Notes: generated from the letters alone by a model not told the origin. 61,429 bases of DNA from Saprospiraceae bacterium (GCA_029263015.1 JAJCYI010000199.1:1-61429), one strand, 5' to 3'; positions 30,709 to 39,657 are shown, counted from the stretch's first letter. Program-made: numbers and translations.

Positions 30709-31845
30709 ATGGCGAAATACACGAAAAACCCGCTCTTCCGCCGCGCCTCGAAACGAGTGCAACAAGCCGCGCGCCGCGAATGGAAACGGACGGACGCGGC
30801 GAAGGCGATTCATCAGATTCAAGCGGCATCCAGGATGGGCGGGTCGATGGGCGGCGGGCAAGCGGTCCGCAAGGCGATGAGTCAATGGGGTCGCGGCGGA
30901 ATCAACGACCTGGTGCGGTCCAGTCTCCTGTCCTCCGACTTTGGGTCTCTCATCAGAGAGGTCCAGAAGTATTCGCGAATGGGCGGAAGCACGGGCCGAC
31001 TGTTAAGTACCTTCCTCGGCGAGATGGGGCCGATCGGATCTCTTATTCGATCGGTGTTGGGCGGATCAAGCGGGAAACGATCGAGTGGTGTCCAGGGTGA
31101 CATCCAGTCGGCAATTGATTTTCTCGATGCGGTCGCCCCTGATGCGCTTTCCAGCCGAGGTCGCAAGCGATCAACCATGCCCGCAGCTAGGCGATCGGGC
31201 CAAGAAGTGGCCGATCAAATAGAGGCGGCGAAGGAGTTCCTAGAAGGGGAAGGTTTCGAGGTGAAGCCAAAATCTCCAGGCGGTACGGCGACCGATCCGT
31301 CGACTACTCAGAGAGAAAAAACTTACCCAGGTGGCGTCTCGAAAACTACGGCCCGAGGCCAGCCCCGCAAGGTCGTTGACATCGATATCGGCAGTGGTCG
31401 CAATCGTCGATTCCCGGTCGACCATCCGATTGTCACGAAGCGGATGATCCAAACGCCCGAATCTACGAATGTCTACGCCTACAGTTACGACGTCGATAGT
31501 TGGACACTCTACGTTCGATTTCGGTCGGGCGAAACAGGCGCGGCGGGAAGCCTTTACAGCTACTCGCATGTGACGCCCGCAAAGTTCCTGCTGATGTACG
31601 CGGCACCGTCGAAAGGGACGTTTATTTGGGACCACCTGCGGATTCGCGGGACGATTTCAGGTCACCAACACGACTACCAGCTCGTGGCAGTGCGAAATAA
31701 CTACGTCCCACGCAAGGCGACGATGACGGGCAAAGGAGAAATGCTAGTCCCTCGAACGGTCCGAGTAAAACGAGTAGGAACCGGCAAAATACGAGTCCTC
31801 AAAAGTGGTGGAGCGATGCGGCCCGGCTTTCACCCCTACGGATAA
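30709..31845 (+). CDS. KTSC-domain protein in head module
   Basis: 378 aa. A basic, Gly/Ser/Met-rich helical N-terminal region of about 200 residues, then a KTSC-type domain: STNVYAYSYDVDSWTLYVRF, then YSYSHVTPAKFLLMYAAPSK and GTFIWDHLRIRGT, followed by a basic tail. KTSC domains occur in phage head proteins and in some RNA-binding contexts. The long N-terminus may be an internal virion or minor head part. It is 9 bp before the portal gene. Confidence 0.65.
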   Translation: MAKYTKNPLFRRASKRVQQAARREWKRTDAAKAIHQIQAASRMGGSMGGGQAVRKAMSQWGRGGINDLVRSSLLSSDFGSLIREVQKYSRMGGSTGRLLSTFLGEMGPIGSLIRSVLGGSSGKRSSGVQGDIQSAIDFLDAVAPDALSSRGRKRSTMPAARRSGQEVADQIEAAKEFLEGEGFEVKPKSPGGTATDPSTTQREKTYPGGVSKTTARGQPRKVVDIDIGSGRNRRFPVDHPIVTKRMIQTPESTNVYAYSYDVDSWTLYVRFRSGETGAAGSLYSYSHVTPAKFLLMYAAPSKGTFIWDHLRIRGTISGHQHDYQLVAVRNNYVPRKATMTGKGEMLVPRTVRVKRVGTGKIRVLKSGGAMRPGFHPYG

Positions 31846-31854
31846 GGTGAAGAA

Positions 31855-34068
31855 ATGCAGACCAACGGTCAACCGAATCTCAAACTTGACGAATCCCATC
31901 ACGACGTAAATACCGACCCCTCGTCGGGGGTCCAGGGAATGCCGCCTAACCTGGGCGATATGCTCTTGCGGCACCCGTTCACATTCCAGGGCATTGCCGG
32001 GTCGCAGGCCAAAGTCTACCGGCCCAGTGACGAAGCGATTCAAGACAGCTTCGACAACGCGAAGTTCATGCGAAACGACGTCACCGTGATGGAGTGCGTC
32101 GAGATGCGACAGCGCATGGTGGCGCTGCTTGACTGGTCGATCGAACCGGAGGACAGCAAAGATCCCGAACAAGTTGGCGTCGCGGACATCCTTACGAAGA
32201 TGCTCAAAAAGATCCCACGCTTCATGCAGTATCGAGAAAACCTCTTGCACGCCACTTGGTACGGTAAGTATGGCATTCAGCACAAATGGGGCTATCGGTG
32301 GGTGGCCGGTAAAATGCGACCGATGCCACTGAAATGGCTCCCGGTGAATGGCGACAAAATTGTCTTTCGCTACGACGATGGGCTCAACGACCACCGCGCC
32401 GATCAGATTGGGATCCGGGTTGGAGCTGGCATCTACAGCGCTCCCGACATGCAAAACAGCCTGCAGCAATCGATGGATCGCCGAGGTTTTCATGGGAAGA
32501 TCGAATCGACCGACCACGGACTGGCTTATTTTCTAGACACTTGGGAGCGGATACTACTCGCCGTGCATAAGTACCGTATCGAAGACGGCGAATACCACGA
32601 CCCCTCGAACGCTGGGCGGATCCACGGGCTCGGAATTCGGTCGGTGATTTTCTGGACCTGGTTTCAGAAGCAAGAGACGCTCGCCAACATGATGGAGTAC
32701 CTCGAACGCTCTGCCACGGGGATCGAGATTTGGTATTACCCGATGGCAAACGCCGACGCGGAAAAAAAAATGCGAAAGGCCGCCGAAGAAAAGATCGGCA
32801 ACGGGCGCAATGTCATCTTGGTACCACGGCCGACGGGCGAAGATGGACAGGTTTACGGGGTCGAACGGATCGAGCCGGGGATGGCAGGCGTCGAGCAACT
32901 CAAGTCGGTGGTTACGGAGTATTTCGGCCATTCGATTAAGCGGTACATCCTCGGCCAAACGCTTACCACCGAAGCGTCAGCAACCGGGCTCGGGTCGACC
33001 CTCGCCGACGTTCAGTTGGACACGCTGATGCAGATTGTTAGGTACGACTCGATGCTGCTCGAAGAGACGATCGAAACCGACTTGCTGTCACCGATCAAAA
33101 AACTTGCGTTCCCCGACCACGCCAACGTCGACTACAAGTTCCGCATTCACACAAGTGAGCCAGACGCAGACTCGATGATTGGCGCGATGATGAAAGCCTA
33201 CGACATGGGCTTGCGAATCGACGCCCAGCAGATCCGCGATCTCATCGGCTCACCCAAGCCCGAAGAAGACGCCGAAGTGCTCGACCGCATTGCGCAGATG
33301 AAGCAAGAGCAAGAAATGTCGCAGCAACAACAGATGGATCCCGGCATGGGTGGATCTCCGGTACCCGGCGGAATGCCCGAGCCACCCCCGTCACCGGACC
33401 CCACCGCGACCGGACCCTCTGAGGCTACCGAGCAGGCCGGATATGTAGCCAACGGCAATGAGAGCGAGAACAGCGATCGCAATCGGCTTATCGATAGCGA
33501 CTCCCCACGGGCTGACCATTACCAACGCTATCGTGACGACGGCGAGTCGGAACTCGAAGAACGAATTTGCGACGCTTCACAGGAAACGGACACGGACCCA
33601 AGCGAGGCACAACGTGAAGCGGGAAATTACCGGAAGGGACGATTTCATTGGAACGGTCTTGAGGTAGTGATAGAAACACCCCGTGGCATCAAGCGACGTC
33701 CCGAATGGCCCGCGATGCCCGCTCACTACGGCTACATTCGGCGATTCGAGAGCGATGCGGACGGCGATCACATCGACGTGTTTGTTGGCCCTAAGCCGGA
33801 TAGCGAACTGGTGTTCGTCGTCGATCAAGTCACGCCGTCGGGAAGTTTCGATGAACACAAGGTAATCATCGGATGTATTGCGGAATCCGAAGCCAAATCC
33901 TTATACCGCGACGCCTACACGCCAGGCTGGAATGTGGGCAAGATTACCTCGATGACCGTTAGCCAGTTTCTCACTTGGTTGGAGCGTGGCGATAGCGGCA
34001 AACCGATCGAAAGGCAAGTTTCGGGCTACAGTGCAAATCGCAACGGCAAGGCAACGTTAGTTTTGTAG
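31855..34068 (+). CDS. DUF935-type portal protein fused to inorganic-pyrophosphatase-like domain
   Basis: 737 aa. Residues about 40-480 match the Mu-like DUF935 portal type (for example QDSFDNAKFMRNDVTVMEC, YGKYGIQHKWGYRW, TLANMMEYLERSATGIEIW). A Gln/Pro/Met-rich linker follows. Residues about 590-725 form an inorganic-pyrophosphatase-like (InPase) domain known from phage polyvalent proteins: HYGYIRRF, ADGDHIDVFVGP with the metal-type aspartates, FVVDQV, FDEHKVIIGC and PGWNVGKITSM. The frame is continuous. The portal ring would carry twelve such domains; their role is unknown. Confidence 0.8.
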   Translation: MQTNGQPNLKLDESHHDVNTDPSSGVQGMPPNLGDMLLRHPFTFQGIAGSQAKVYRPSDEAIQDSFDNAKFMRNDVTVMECVEMRQRMVALLDWSIEPEDSKDPEQVGVADILTKMLKKIPRFMQYRENLLHATWYGKYGIQHKWGYRWVAGKMRPMPLKWLPVNGDKIVFRYDDGLNDHRADQIGIRVGAGIYSAPDMQNSLQQSMDRRGFHGKIESTDHGLAYFLDTWERILLAVHKYRIEDGEYHDPSNAGRIHGLGIRSVIFWTWFQKQETLANMMEYLERSATGIEIWYYPMANADAEKKMRKAAEEKIGNGRNVILVPRPTGEDGQVYGVERIEPGMAGVEQLKSVVTEYFGHSIKRYILGQTLTTEASATGLGSTLADVQLDTLMQIVRYDSMLLEETIETDLLSPIKKLAFPDHANVDYKFRIHTSEPDADSMIGAMMKAYDMGLRIDAQQIRDLIGSPKPEEDAEVLDRIAQMKQEQEMSQQQQMDPGMGGSPVPGGMPEPPPSPDPTATGPSEATEQAGYVANGNESENSDRNRLIDSDSPRADHYQRYRDDGESELEERICDASQETDTDPSEAQREAGNYRKGRFHWNGLEVVIETPRGIKRRPEWPAMPAHYGYIRRFESDADGDHIDVFVGPKPDSELVFVVDQVTPSGSFDEHKVIIGCIAESEAKSLYRDAYTPGWNVGKITSMTVSQFLTWLERGDSGKPIERQVSGYSANRNGKATLVL

Positions 34069-34081
34069 AAAAACAGGCAAA

Positions 34082-34264
34082 ATGACCAGCAAAACCGACC
34101 AAAACAAGCAGATTAAGCTCCAGGCGGTAAGGCAACTCCAAAGGCTGCTTCACCTGATTGATTCGCATGATTTCAGCGGAACGGTCGAGCTCATCGTCTA
34201 TGCCGACGGCGGCGTCGCCTCGAAAATCCGCTCTCGAGTCGATCAATTTGAGAGGTTAGAATAA
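34082..34264 (+). CDS. Small hypothetical protein
   Basis: 60 aa with a helical start (KLQAVRQLQRLLHLI) and a beta stretch GTVELIVYADGGVASKIRS. It is short, but the sequence is protein-like and starts 13 bp after the portal stop; a similar GTVEL..ADG pattern is familiar from other phage small proteins. Function unknown. Confidence 0.45.
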   Translation: MTSKTDQNKQIKLQAVRQLQRLLHLIDSHDFSGTVELIVYADGGVASKIRSRVDQFERLE

Positions 34265-34283
34265 AAAGGCATTGCAAAAAGCC

Positions 34284-34313
34284 TTGACGCGAACCGTTGG
34301 TTTGCGGCAAAAT
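34284..34313 (+). promoter_or_regulatory. Sigma70-like promoter for protease/scaffold leader
   Basis: ttgacg (34284-34289), 18-bp spacer, caaaat (34308-34313). Transcripts would start near 34320, run through a gggaga/tctccc hairpin (34323-34337) and then meet the terminator at 34377. The preceding attgcaaaaagc motif is repeated near 51250. Confidence 0.5.
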
Positions 34314-34376
34314 GACGGGCGTGGGAGAAAGTCTCCCAAAGAAGACAACTTGAGAGTTCCGGTAATCTAAGAAAAA

Positions 34377-34419
34377 GGCCGGGTTCCTATCCATTGCGGG
34401 TAGGTGCCCGGCCTTTTTT
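34377..34419 (+). terminator. Intrinsic terminator inside leader of protease gene
   Basis: ggccggg (34377-34383) pairs with cccggcc (34407-34413), followed by six T. It lies about 57 nt after a probable transcription start and 27 nt before the protease/scaffold start codon, so it either ends a small RNA or acts as attenuator. Confidence 0.75.
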
Positions 34420-34446
34420 ATTTGTCCACAGGAAACCCAGCGTCGA

Positions 34447-36240
34447 ATGGCATCTCTCCTCGAATCCCCTGACCAAGCGATGCAATTGCCGCAAGGCAAC
34501 GTGCGCGAAGCGGGCGATTTCCCCGAGGAAGAGTTCCTGACGATCGAAAACGTTCCGGTTTTTTCCGAACACGAAACCCAAGCGAGTGACGGACGTGACA
34601 TCCAGTTCACCTACGCCGAACTCAAAATGGTCGCCGACCGATGCAATCGTAGGATTGCCGAGTCCGGGGATTATGCGGCGGTCACGATCGGGCATACGCC
34701 CAGCCCCGAAGCGAAGGCATCGGGGGCTACGGACCCGGACCTAGTCGGTTTTGCTGGTCCTTTTCGCATGGGTCTGCTCGGGAAACCAGGGGCTCGCCAG
34801 CGCCACGCCATTCTCGCCGACTTCCATATCTATCGCGATGAAGTCGACCGGTTCAAACGACACCCGCGTCGCAGCCCCGAGCTGTGGCTTGAAGACCGCT
34901 ACGAAGAAATGTTTCTCGACCCGATTGCACTCTTGGGCGCGGAAGCACCTCGACTTGACCTCGGGCTGCTTTACTCCGCTTCGCTCCACCGAGGCAAGGA
35001 TCGCGTCCGACTCGAAAAATACGCAGCAGTTGCTCCAGGCCCGGAAAATACGTTCGTCCCGGGCTTCCCAAAAAAGCGCTGCTATTCACCCTCCGTAAAC
35101 GAGGACACGGCCATGTTAGATGACAACCTAATCCAACAAGTCGCGGAAGCCATCGGGCAGAGCGACGAAATGCAATACATCCGCAAGCTCATGGCGGAAA
35201 ATACCGGCAGCGCTGGCGGGGGCGAAATGGGTGGCGACACGCCGAGCCCCAGTATGGACGCCACCTATGGCGAAGCCGCTCCACCTCCGGCGGCAATGCC
35301 CGCTCCGTCTGGCGCTGCCATGACGGCCGACCCCGCACCCATGGAACCCGCTCCAATGGGCCCTGGCCCGGACGCTTCCCACGATCCGCCCGTCGTACCG
35401 CCTGCCGACGAAGAGCCCGAGAAGATGATGCACAAGAATTACGCGGCGCTCGACGAAATGGACGACGACGCCATGGACAAGTACATGGCGCACCGGAAGT
35501 ACATGGCGCACCGAAAGAGCCAATACGAGGCCGACAATTCGTCGGGCACGTACCAAACGGCCAACGAGAGTGAACTCGGTGGGTCTAAGTGCGACCACAA
35601 CGAAACGACCGGGAGCCAAATGCCCTACGCGGCTAGCGGGAGCAATGAAATCGAGTCCCAAAACCCCGACGACAACGGCGGGGCTGACGGCTCGGATGTT
35701 CTGGGCGATGCCACTGTCGACGACGCGGTTATTCCAGGAAAGAACGGCTCGACCAACTATGCACAAAACGGGCATGGTCGCGAATCGCTGAATTACCAGC
35801 GACTCCAAGTCCAGTTGCGCGAGCAATCCGACCGAAGTGATCGTCTCGAAAAACAGCTCCGCTCGGAAGGGTGCAAGCGGGTCAACGCAGAACGCTATCA
35901 GCGGCTTCAAGAGCTGCAGATCAACGGTTATGCCCTGGATCCAGAGAAGGAAATGGTTCGGCTCGGAAGTGAAAGCATGAACGGCGAACAGTTCGACGCG
36001 CACGTCCAGGCGATCACCGAAAACTACCAACGGATGCCTTCGATGGAACTGCCCTACGCGGGCAATACCGCCACGGGCGACCCCAGTCGTCCGGGCAGCC
36101 GCACAGAAAACGAGCGCTACAGTCGAGAGTGTTCGAAGATCGCCGAGAAGGTTTGCCTGGCGCAAATCACCCAAGGCCAAGAGCCCGACTTTATGGCAGT
36201 CCTGGACGAAGTCAAAGCAGGAAAACACGGAGACGTCTAA
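34447..36240 (+). CDS. Capsid maturation protease fused to scaffold
   Basis: 597 aa. The N-terminal 210 residues resemble phage prohead proteases of the Mu I type: AAVTIGHTPSPEA with a candidate catalytic histidine (H83), LVGFAGPFRMG, and RRSPELWLE with a candidate serine (S143). The rest is scaffold-like: Met/Pro/Ala/Asp-rich disordered text (about 220-430), a long coiled coil (YQRLQVQLREQSDRSDRLEK) and an acidic end. The proline-glycine-asparagine PGPENTFV motif near residue 197 recurs as PGPQNTFV at the capsid start, possibly a shared cleavage or assembly signal. Confidence 0.65.
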   Translation: MASLLESPDQAMQLPQGNVREAGDFPEEEFLTIENVPVFSEHETQASDGRDIQFTYAELKMVADRCNRRIAESGDYAAVTIGHTPSPEAKASGATDPDLVGFAGPFRMGLLGKPGARQRHAILADFHIYRDEVDRFKRHPRRSPELWLEDRYEEMFLDPIALLGAEAPRLDLGLLYSASLHRGKDRVRLEKYAAVAPGPENTFVPGFPKKRCYSPSVNEDTAMLDDNLIQQVAEAIGQSDEMQYIRKLMAENTGSAGGGEMGGDTPSPSMDATYGEAAPPPAAMPAPSGAAMTADPAPMEPAPMGPGPDASHDPPVVPPADEEPEKMMHKNYAALDEMDDDAMDKYMAHRKYMAHRKSQYEADNSSGTYQTANESELGGSKCDHNETTGSQMPYAASGSNEIESQNPDDNGGADGSDVLGDATVDDAVIPGKNGSTNYAQNGHGRESLNYQRLQVQLREQSDRSDRLEKQLRSEGCKRVNAERYQRLQELQINGYALDPEKEMVRLGSESMNGEQFDAHVQAITENYQRMPSMELPYAGNTATGDPSRPGSRTENERYSRECSKIAEKVCLAQITQGQEPDFMAVLDEVKAGKHGDV

Positions 36241-36310
36241 CGTAAGACGCCACGCCACCACGAAACCACCATAAAAACAACGAGTTCCCACTCAATCGAG
36301 GAGCAAAACC

Positions 36311-36736
36311 ATGTCCAACACCCCCCAACGTATCGTGGCTGGCGGAACGATCAATCCGTTTCGTTTTATCAAGCCTGACACGAGCGACGAGCACCAAGGC
36401 TTGGAGGCCGACGCCAATGCGGAAATCATCGGCGTCTCTGGTGAAGAAACGAAGTTCGCACCGCTTAGCGACCTCGTCACCACGAACCCACATGCCGAAA
36501 TCGGAGACAGCGTCAACCTGCGAGGACCAGGCGAAGAAGCCTTAGTCGAAGCGGGCGGCGTATTCAGCGCAGGTGTACGACTCAAGTCCGACGCCACGGG
36601 CCGCGCAGTAGCGGCTCTCACCACCGGAACCATCGCCCAAAATTACGGCGGACGGTCTCAGCAGGCCGCCGCGGCCGCTGGGGACTTGGTTCGTGTTTCG
36701 GTCGACCCCGGGACGTTCCGACCCGCCATCGTTTAA
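36311..36736 (+). CDS. Head decoration protein candidate
   Basis: 141 aa. The C-terminal half (VRLKSDATGRAVAALTTG, then GRSQQAAAAAGDLVRVSV) follows the DUF2190-like pattern of capsid decoration proteins, a beta-tulip-type fold that stabilises the shell. It lies directly before the major capsid gene, the usual place. The start ATG follows aatcgaggagcaaaacc. Confidence 0.68.
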   Translation: MSNTPQRIVAGGTINPFRFIKPDTSDEHQGLEADANAEIIGVSGEETKFAPLSDLVTTNPHAEIGDSVNLRGPGEEALVEAGGVFSAGVRLKSDATGRAVAALTTGTIAQNYGGRSQQAAAAAGDLVRVSVDPGTFRPAIV

Positions 36737-36777
36737 CCCTTGAATCACATTTTTTAGTTACGCTTTTTTACAAACCA

Positions 36778-36830
36778 CGACGGCTAGGGTAGCTCCCGAA
36801 AGCCCGGATAACCCCATCCGGTCGCCGTCG
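36778..36830 (+). promoter_or_regulatory. Structured leader upstream of capsid gene
   Basis: cgacggc (36778-36784) pairs with gccgtcg (36824-36830) and encloses a 6-bp hairpin ccggat/atccgg (36804-36821) and a small ggg/ccc stem, making a three-way-junction shape. It is 44 bp before the capsid start and could stabilise or regulate its mRNA. Confidence 0.4.
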
Positions 36831-36874
36831 AAAACAATCGGGGGCCGTGGGGACGGCGATGGAGAAGTGTTCCC

Positions 36875-37915
36875 ATGGCTGCAGTATATCCAGGCCCCCA
36901 AAATACGTTCGTCAAGGCCCACGAACATTCCAATAAGATGGTGATTGATTTTGCCCGCAACATCAAAAAGTTTGCGGTGAATCGGTACACCCAAGTCGTT
37001 CCCGTAGAAAAGGTCGCGGGCTACTTCCTAGAAATGACCATCGAAGAGGCGGGCCGAATCGTTCATTCGGATCTACGCAACTTCGTATGGTACGACGGGA
37101 TGCCCGCCCCGGAAGGCGTGGACGGTCGCGAATCGTTCGAGTTCAAGCCCTTCACGACGAAACGATACGCTTACCCGTTCCAGTTGGGCGACCTGACGAT
37201 CGATCAGTCGAGTTGGAATATTCTCGACCAGCATTCGTCCATTCATAGTCGCCAGGCCATGACGGCTCGCACCCAGTTGGCAATCACCAAGCTGACGGCG
37301 ACGGCCAACTACGCCACCAACCACGTCAAGGACGTCACCACGATTGCCGGAAATACGGGCAATTGGGCACAGTCGACGACCGCTCGCCAAGATATTAAGC
37401 GATCGCTGACCACCGCCGCCGAGCAGATCCTCGACGACACCTTGGCTGCGATCGAGCTCGATGATCTCGTACTTGTGATTAACTCCAAGATGGCAGCCGA
37501 GCTCACCCAGAGTCAGGAAATCGTCGACTACATCAAGCAGTCGCCAGACGCCTTGGCACAGATCAAGGGCGAGTTGCCAGGCACCAACACGATGTACGGA
37601 TTGCCCGACAAGTTGTACGGGTTCCCACTCGTGGTCGAAGCCGCTCGTAAGGTGACCTCGAAGAAAGGCGCTGCCACCGTCAAATCGCAGATCTTGCCAA
37701 CGGCCACACCGTTTATGTGTGCTCGACCTGGTTCGATCATCGGCGTTGCAGACGCGCCGAACTTCTCGACGTGCGTTTGCTTCGCGCAAGAAGAACTCAC
37801 GGTCGAGACGCTGCGAGACGCCAACAATCGACGGACCCAAGGCCGCGTGGTCGACAACATCGTTTACGAGCTCGTCGCTCCAGTGAGTGGCGTGTTGTTC
37901 CAAGCTGCCGCGTAG
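36875..37915 (+). CDS. Major capsid protein
   Basis: 346 aa. HK97-type phage capsid layout with an early helical region, a spine-helix-like stretch ARTQLAITKLTATANYATN, and a late P-domain region (YGFPLVVEAARKV, then FMCARPGSIIGVADAPNF). The close resemblance to Mu-like and related capsids, its length and its position after scaffold and decoration genes support the call. A strong terminator follows, typical after the most expressed gene. Confidence 0.82.
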   Translation: MAAVYPGPQNTFVKAHEHSNKMVIDFARNIKKFAVNRYTQVVPVEKVAGYFLEMTIEEAGRIVHSDLRNFVWYDGMPAPEGVDGRESFEFKPFTTKRYAYPFQLGDLTIDQSSWNILDQHSSIHSRQAMTARTQLAITKLTATANYATNHVKDVTTIAGNTGNWAQSTTARQDIKRSLTTAAEQILDDTLAAIELDDLVLVINSKMAAELTQSQEIVDYIKQSPDALAQIKGELPGTNTMYGLPDKLYGFPLVVEAARKVTSKKGAATVKSQILPTATPFMCARPGSIIGVADAPNFSTCVCFAQEELTVETLRDANNRRTQGRVVDNIVYELVAPVSGVLFQAAA

Positions 37916-37929
37916 TCGTTTGCCTGCCG

Positions 37930-37973
37930 CCCCGGCCCGATTTGCTGGTCGCAAGGGCCGGGGTAGCGTTTTT
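37930..37973 (+). terminator. Strong terminator after capsid gene
   Basis: Perfect 9-bp stem ccccggccc (37930-37938) / gggccgggg (37955-37963) with a 16-nt loop, then tagcg and five T. Confidence 0.75.
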
Positions 37974-38017
37974 AGGTTTCCCGTCGACCAGCAACGACTC
38001 TACCCCGACGTACTCCC

Positions 38018-38521
38018 ATGACTGCTTACGCCACTCCCACCGATATGATTGATCGGTTCGATGAGCGGACGCTCAAGCAGTTGGTGGCCGACGATAACAC
38101 CCCTGCGACGTCGCTAACATCAGACGGAAAAATGCTGGCAGCCCTGGATGATGCGACGGGGGCGATGAAGTCGGCCCTCTTTGTGGGCAATCAGTACAAG
38201 CCCGAAGACCTCGAATCGCTTACGGCGGAATCTCAATCCTACCGTAAGCGGCTCTGCTGCGAGATCGCGCTGTCTTACCTAATTCGTCGCCGCCCAGAAA
38301 AGTACGGCAAGGCAAGTCGAGAGATCCAGGAAAATGTCGATGCGATCCTAGAGCAGTTCCGAAGCGGTGTACGAGTCTTCGAGATCGACGCAAACCGAGC
38401 GGCTGGTCTGCCGAGTATTGACGGACCCTCTGCGGTGGATTACCAGCGACTGAATCTCTTGCCCGATCGAACGCGAAACTTCTACCCCCACCGACAAACC
38501 CGTTTACCGTTAGGACGCTGA
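38018..38521 (+). CDS. DUF1320 (Mu gp36-like) head-tail connector
   Basis: 167 aa. The start MTAYATPTDMIDRFDERTLKQLVAD and the following helical, charged region (RKRLCCEIALSYLIRRRPEKYGKA) are the DUF1320/Mu gp36 pattern of connector proteins that sit below the portal. The next gene begins 1 bp after its stop. Confidence 0.75.
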   Translation: MTAYATPTDMIDRFDERTLKQLVADDNTPATSLTSDGKMLAALDDATGAMKSALFVGNQYKPEDLESLTAESQSYRKRLCCEIALSYLIRRRPEKYGKASREIQENVDAILEQFRSGVRVFEIDANRAAGLPSIDGPSAVDYQRLNLLPDRTRNFYPHRQTRLPLGR

Positions 38522-38522
38522 T

Positions 38523-39017
38523 ATGGCTGAGACCGTTCAAGTTGCGGGTGCCTGTCAGGTGCGTATTGCAACGCCTTCCTCGGCTGGCGGGGCACTGCAG
38601 ACCCTGGGCTTCAACCGAAACCAGGGGGACGTCCGCAAAGAGGCATTCTTTCTCGATGTACCCGGCGATCAAAACGGGGGCGACGATGGGCCGCCGATCG
38701 AGATCATTTATCTGGGCGAGACTGCCACGATTCGCTTGGAACTGACGAAGTACGATCTAGTTGTGGCTAATATCGTCCGAGGACGGGTCGACAGTGCCAT
38801 CGCAGGACGACCAGCGACTCCGGGGACGCTCATGTTCTCCGGTCCGAATACGATGAGGCTGTTGCTGAATGCGCCCAACGATCCACGGAACTTCCCGCGA
38901 TGCTTCCCGCGTATGCCGATCGAAATCGGACGCGGGACCAAGTATTCCACGCTGATTTGTGAGTTTGAGGCACACAAAGACGCCAGTGGAGTGCTCTATA
39001 ACGCAGTTACCACCTAA
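38523..39017 (+). CDS. Tail tube-like structural protein
   Basis: 164 aa, beta-rich throughout with few charged helices (ATIRLELTKYDLVVANIVRG, then KYSTLICEFEAHKDA). Position after the connector and before the chaperone suggests the tail tube (major tail) protein or a tail terminator. No motif proves which. Confidence 0.55.
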   Translation: MAETVQVAGACQVRIATPSSAGGALQTLGFNRNQGDVRKEAFFLDVPGDQNGGDDGPPIEIIYLGETATIRLELTKYDLVVANIVRGRVDSAIAGRPATPGTLMFSGPNTMRLLLNAPNDPRNFPRCFPRMPIEIGRGTKYSTLICEFEAHKDASGVLYNAVTT

Positions 39018-39040
39018 CCAGTAACCAGCAGGCAAGCGAA

Positions 39041-39508
39041 ATGTTACGCAGAATCATGGATTGGTTTCGACGTCGAAAACGAAACCGGCAGCGACTACTC
39101 TTCTCGTACTTTGACGGTTGGCGCACGAGTCGAGTCGACCCCCTCCGAGTGCATCGCGACCTAGAATTGCACCCCGAGTTTAGTTGGGATATGGGATTCC
39201 TGATCGACCAGGGGGACGCTGAGGCGACCGACGTTGCCATCCGGGCGACGTGCGAAGTCTTCGCGATTCATCGGTGGGATCCTGCGACAGAACAGGGAAT
39301 GATCGGCGCGGAAATTCTTAGCGTCCTTTTTGATTACTCTGAGTACGTCGAAGCACAAAAAAAAAATTCCAGCCCTGGTCTGACCTCTCCACCACCTACG
39401 GAATCGGAATCCTCGACTTCGGTGGAGCCCACAAAAACGACTACGAAATGTTGTTCGGGTTGTACCTCAACGCCGACCGAGCCGAACTTCGACAGTCCGC
39501 CAGAGTGA
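39041..39508 (+). CDS. Tail assembly chaperone, zero-frame product
   Basis: 155 aa. Basic helical start, then WDMGFLIDQGDAEATDVAI and FAIHRWDPATEQG. At codons 106-108 it crosses a run of ten A (39357-39366). Beyond this the zero frame is low-complexity Ser/Thr/Pro, unlike the rest, while the -1 frame continues as normal protein. This is the gpG/gpGT arrangement of long-tailed phages, in which a small share of ribosomes slips and makes a longer chaperone. Alternatively the run is a sequencing indel and only the long form exists. Confidence 0.6.
   Translation: MLRRIMDWFRRRKRNRQRLLFSYFDGWRTSRVDPLRVHRDLELHPEFSWDMGFLIDQGDAEATDVAIRATCEVFAIHRWDPATEQGMIGAEILSVLFDYSEYVEAQKKNSSPGLTSPPPTESESSTSVEPTKTTTKCCSGCTSTPTEPNFDSPPE
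39357..39366 (+). promoter_or_regulatory. Slippery A10 tract for -1 frameshift
   Basis: Ten consecutive A, read as C AAA AAA AAA A; tandem lysine codons AAA AAA are an efficient slippery site in bacteria. The -1 frame gives protein-like sequence afterwards. Confidence 0.55.
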
Positions 39509-39651
39509 CCGTAGGAGTGGGTGAGGCGTTTGCGGAAGTAATGAGTGCGGAAATGTTGGGAGCCCTGTTTATCGACCCAATCGAGGCAATGGTCGAAAGC
39601 GAGCGGCGGCAAAAGATGGCTGAGAGAAACAGGAAAGAATCAGGAGATTAA
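39367..39651 (+). CDS. -1 frame extension of tail chaperone
   Basis: Reads FQPWSDLSTTYGIGILDFGG, then LFGLYLNADRAELRQSARV and an acidic-basic helical end, about 94 residues with no start codon of its own before an internal ATG at 39448. Joined to the upstream gene by a -1 slip at the A run it would give a product of about 203 aa. It ends 6 bp before the tape-measure candidate. Confidence 0.6.
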   Translation, partial: FQPWSDLSTTYGIGILDFGGAHKNDYEMLFGLYLNADRAELRQSARVTVGVGEAFAEVMSAEMLGALFIDPIEAMVESERRQKMAERNRKESGD

Positions 39652-39657
39652 CCAATA

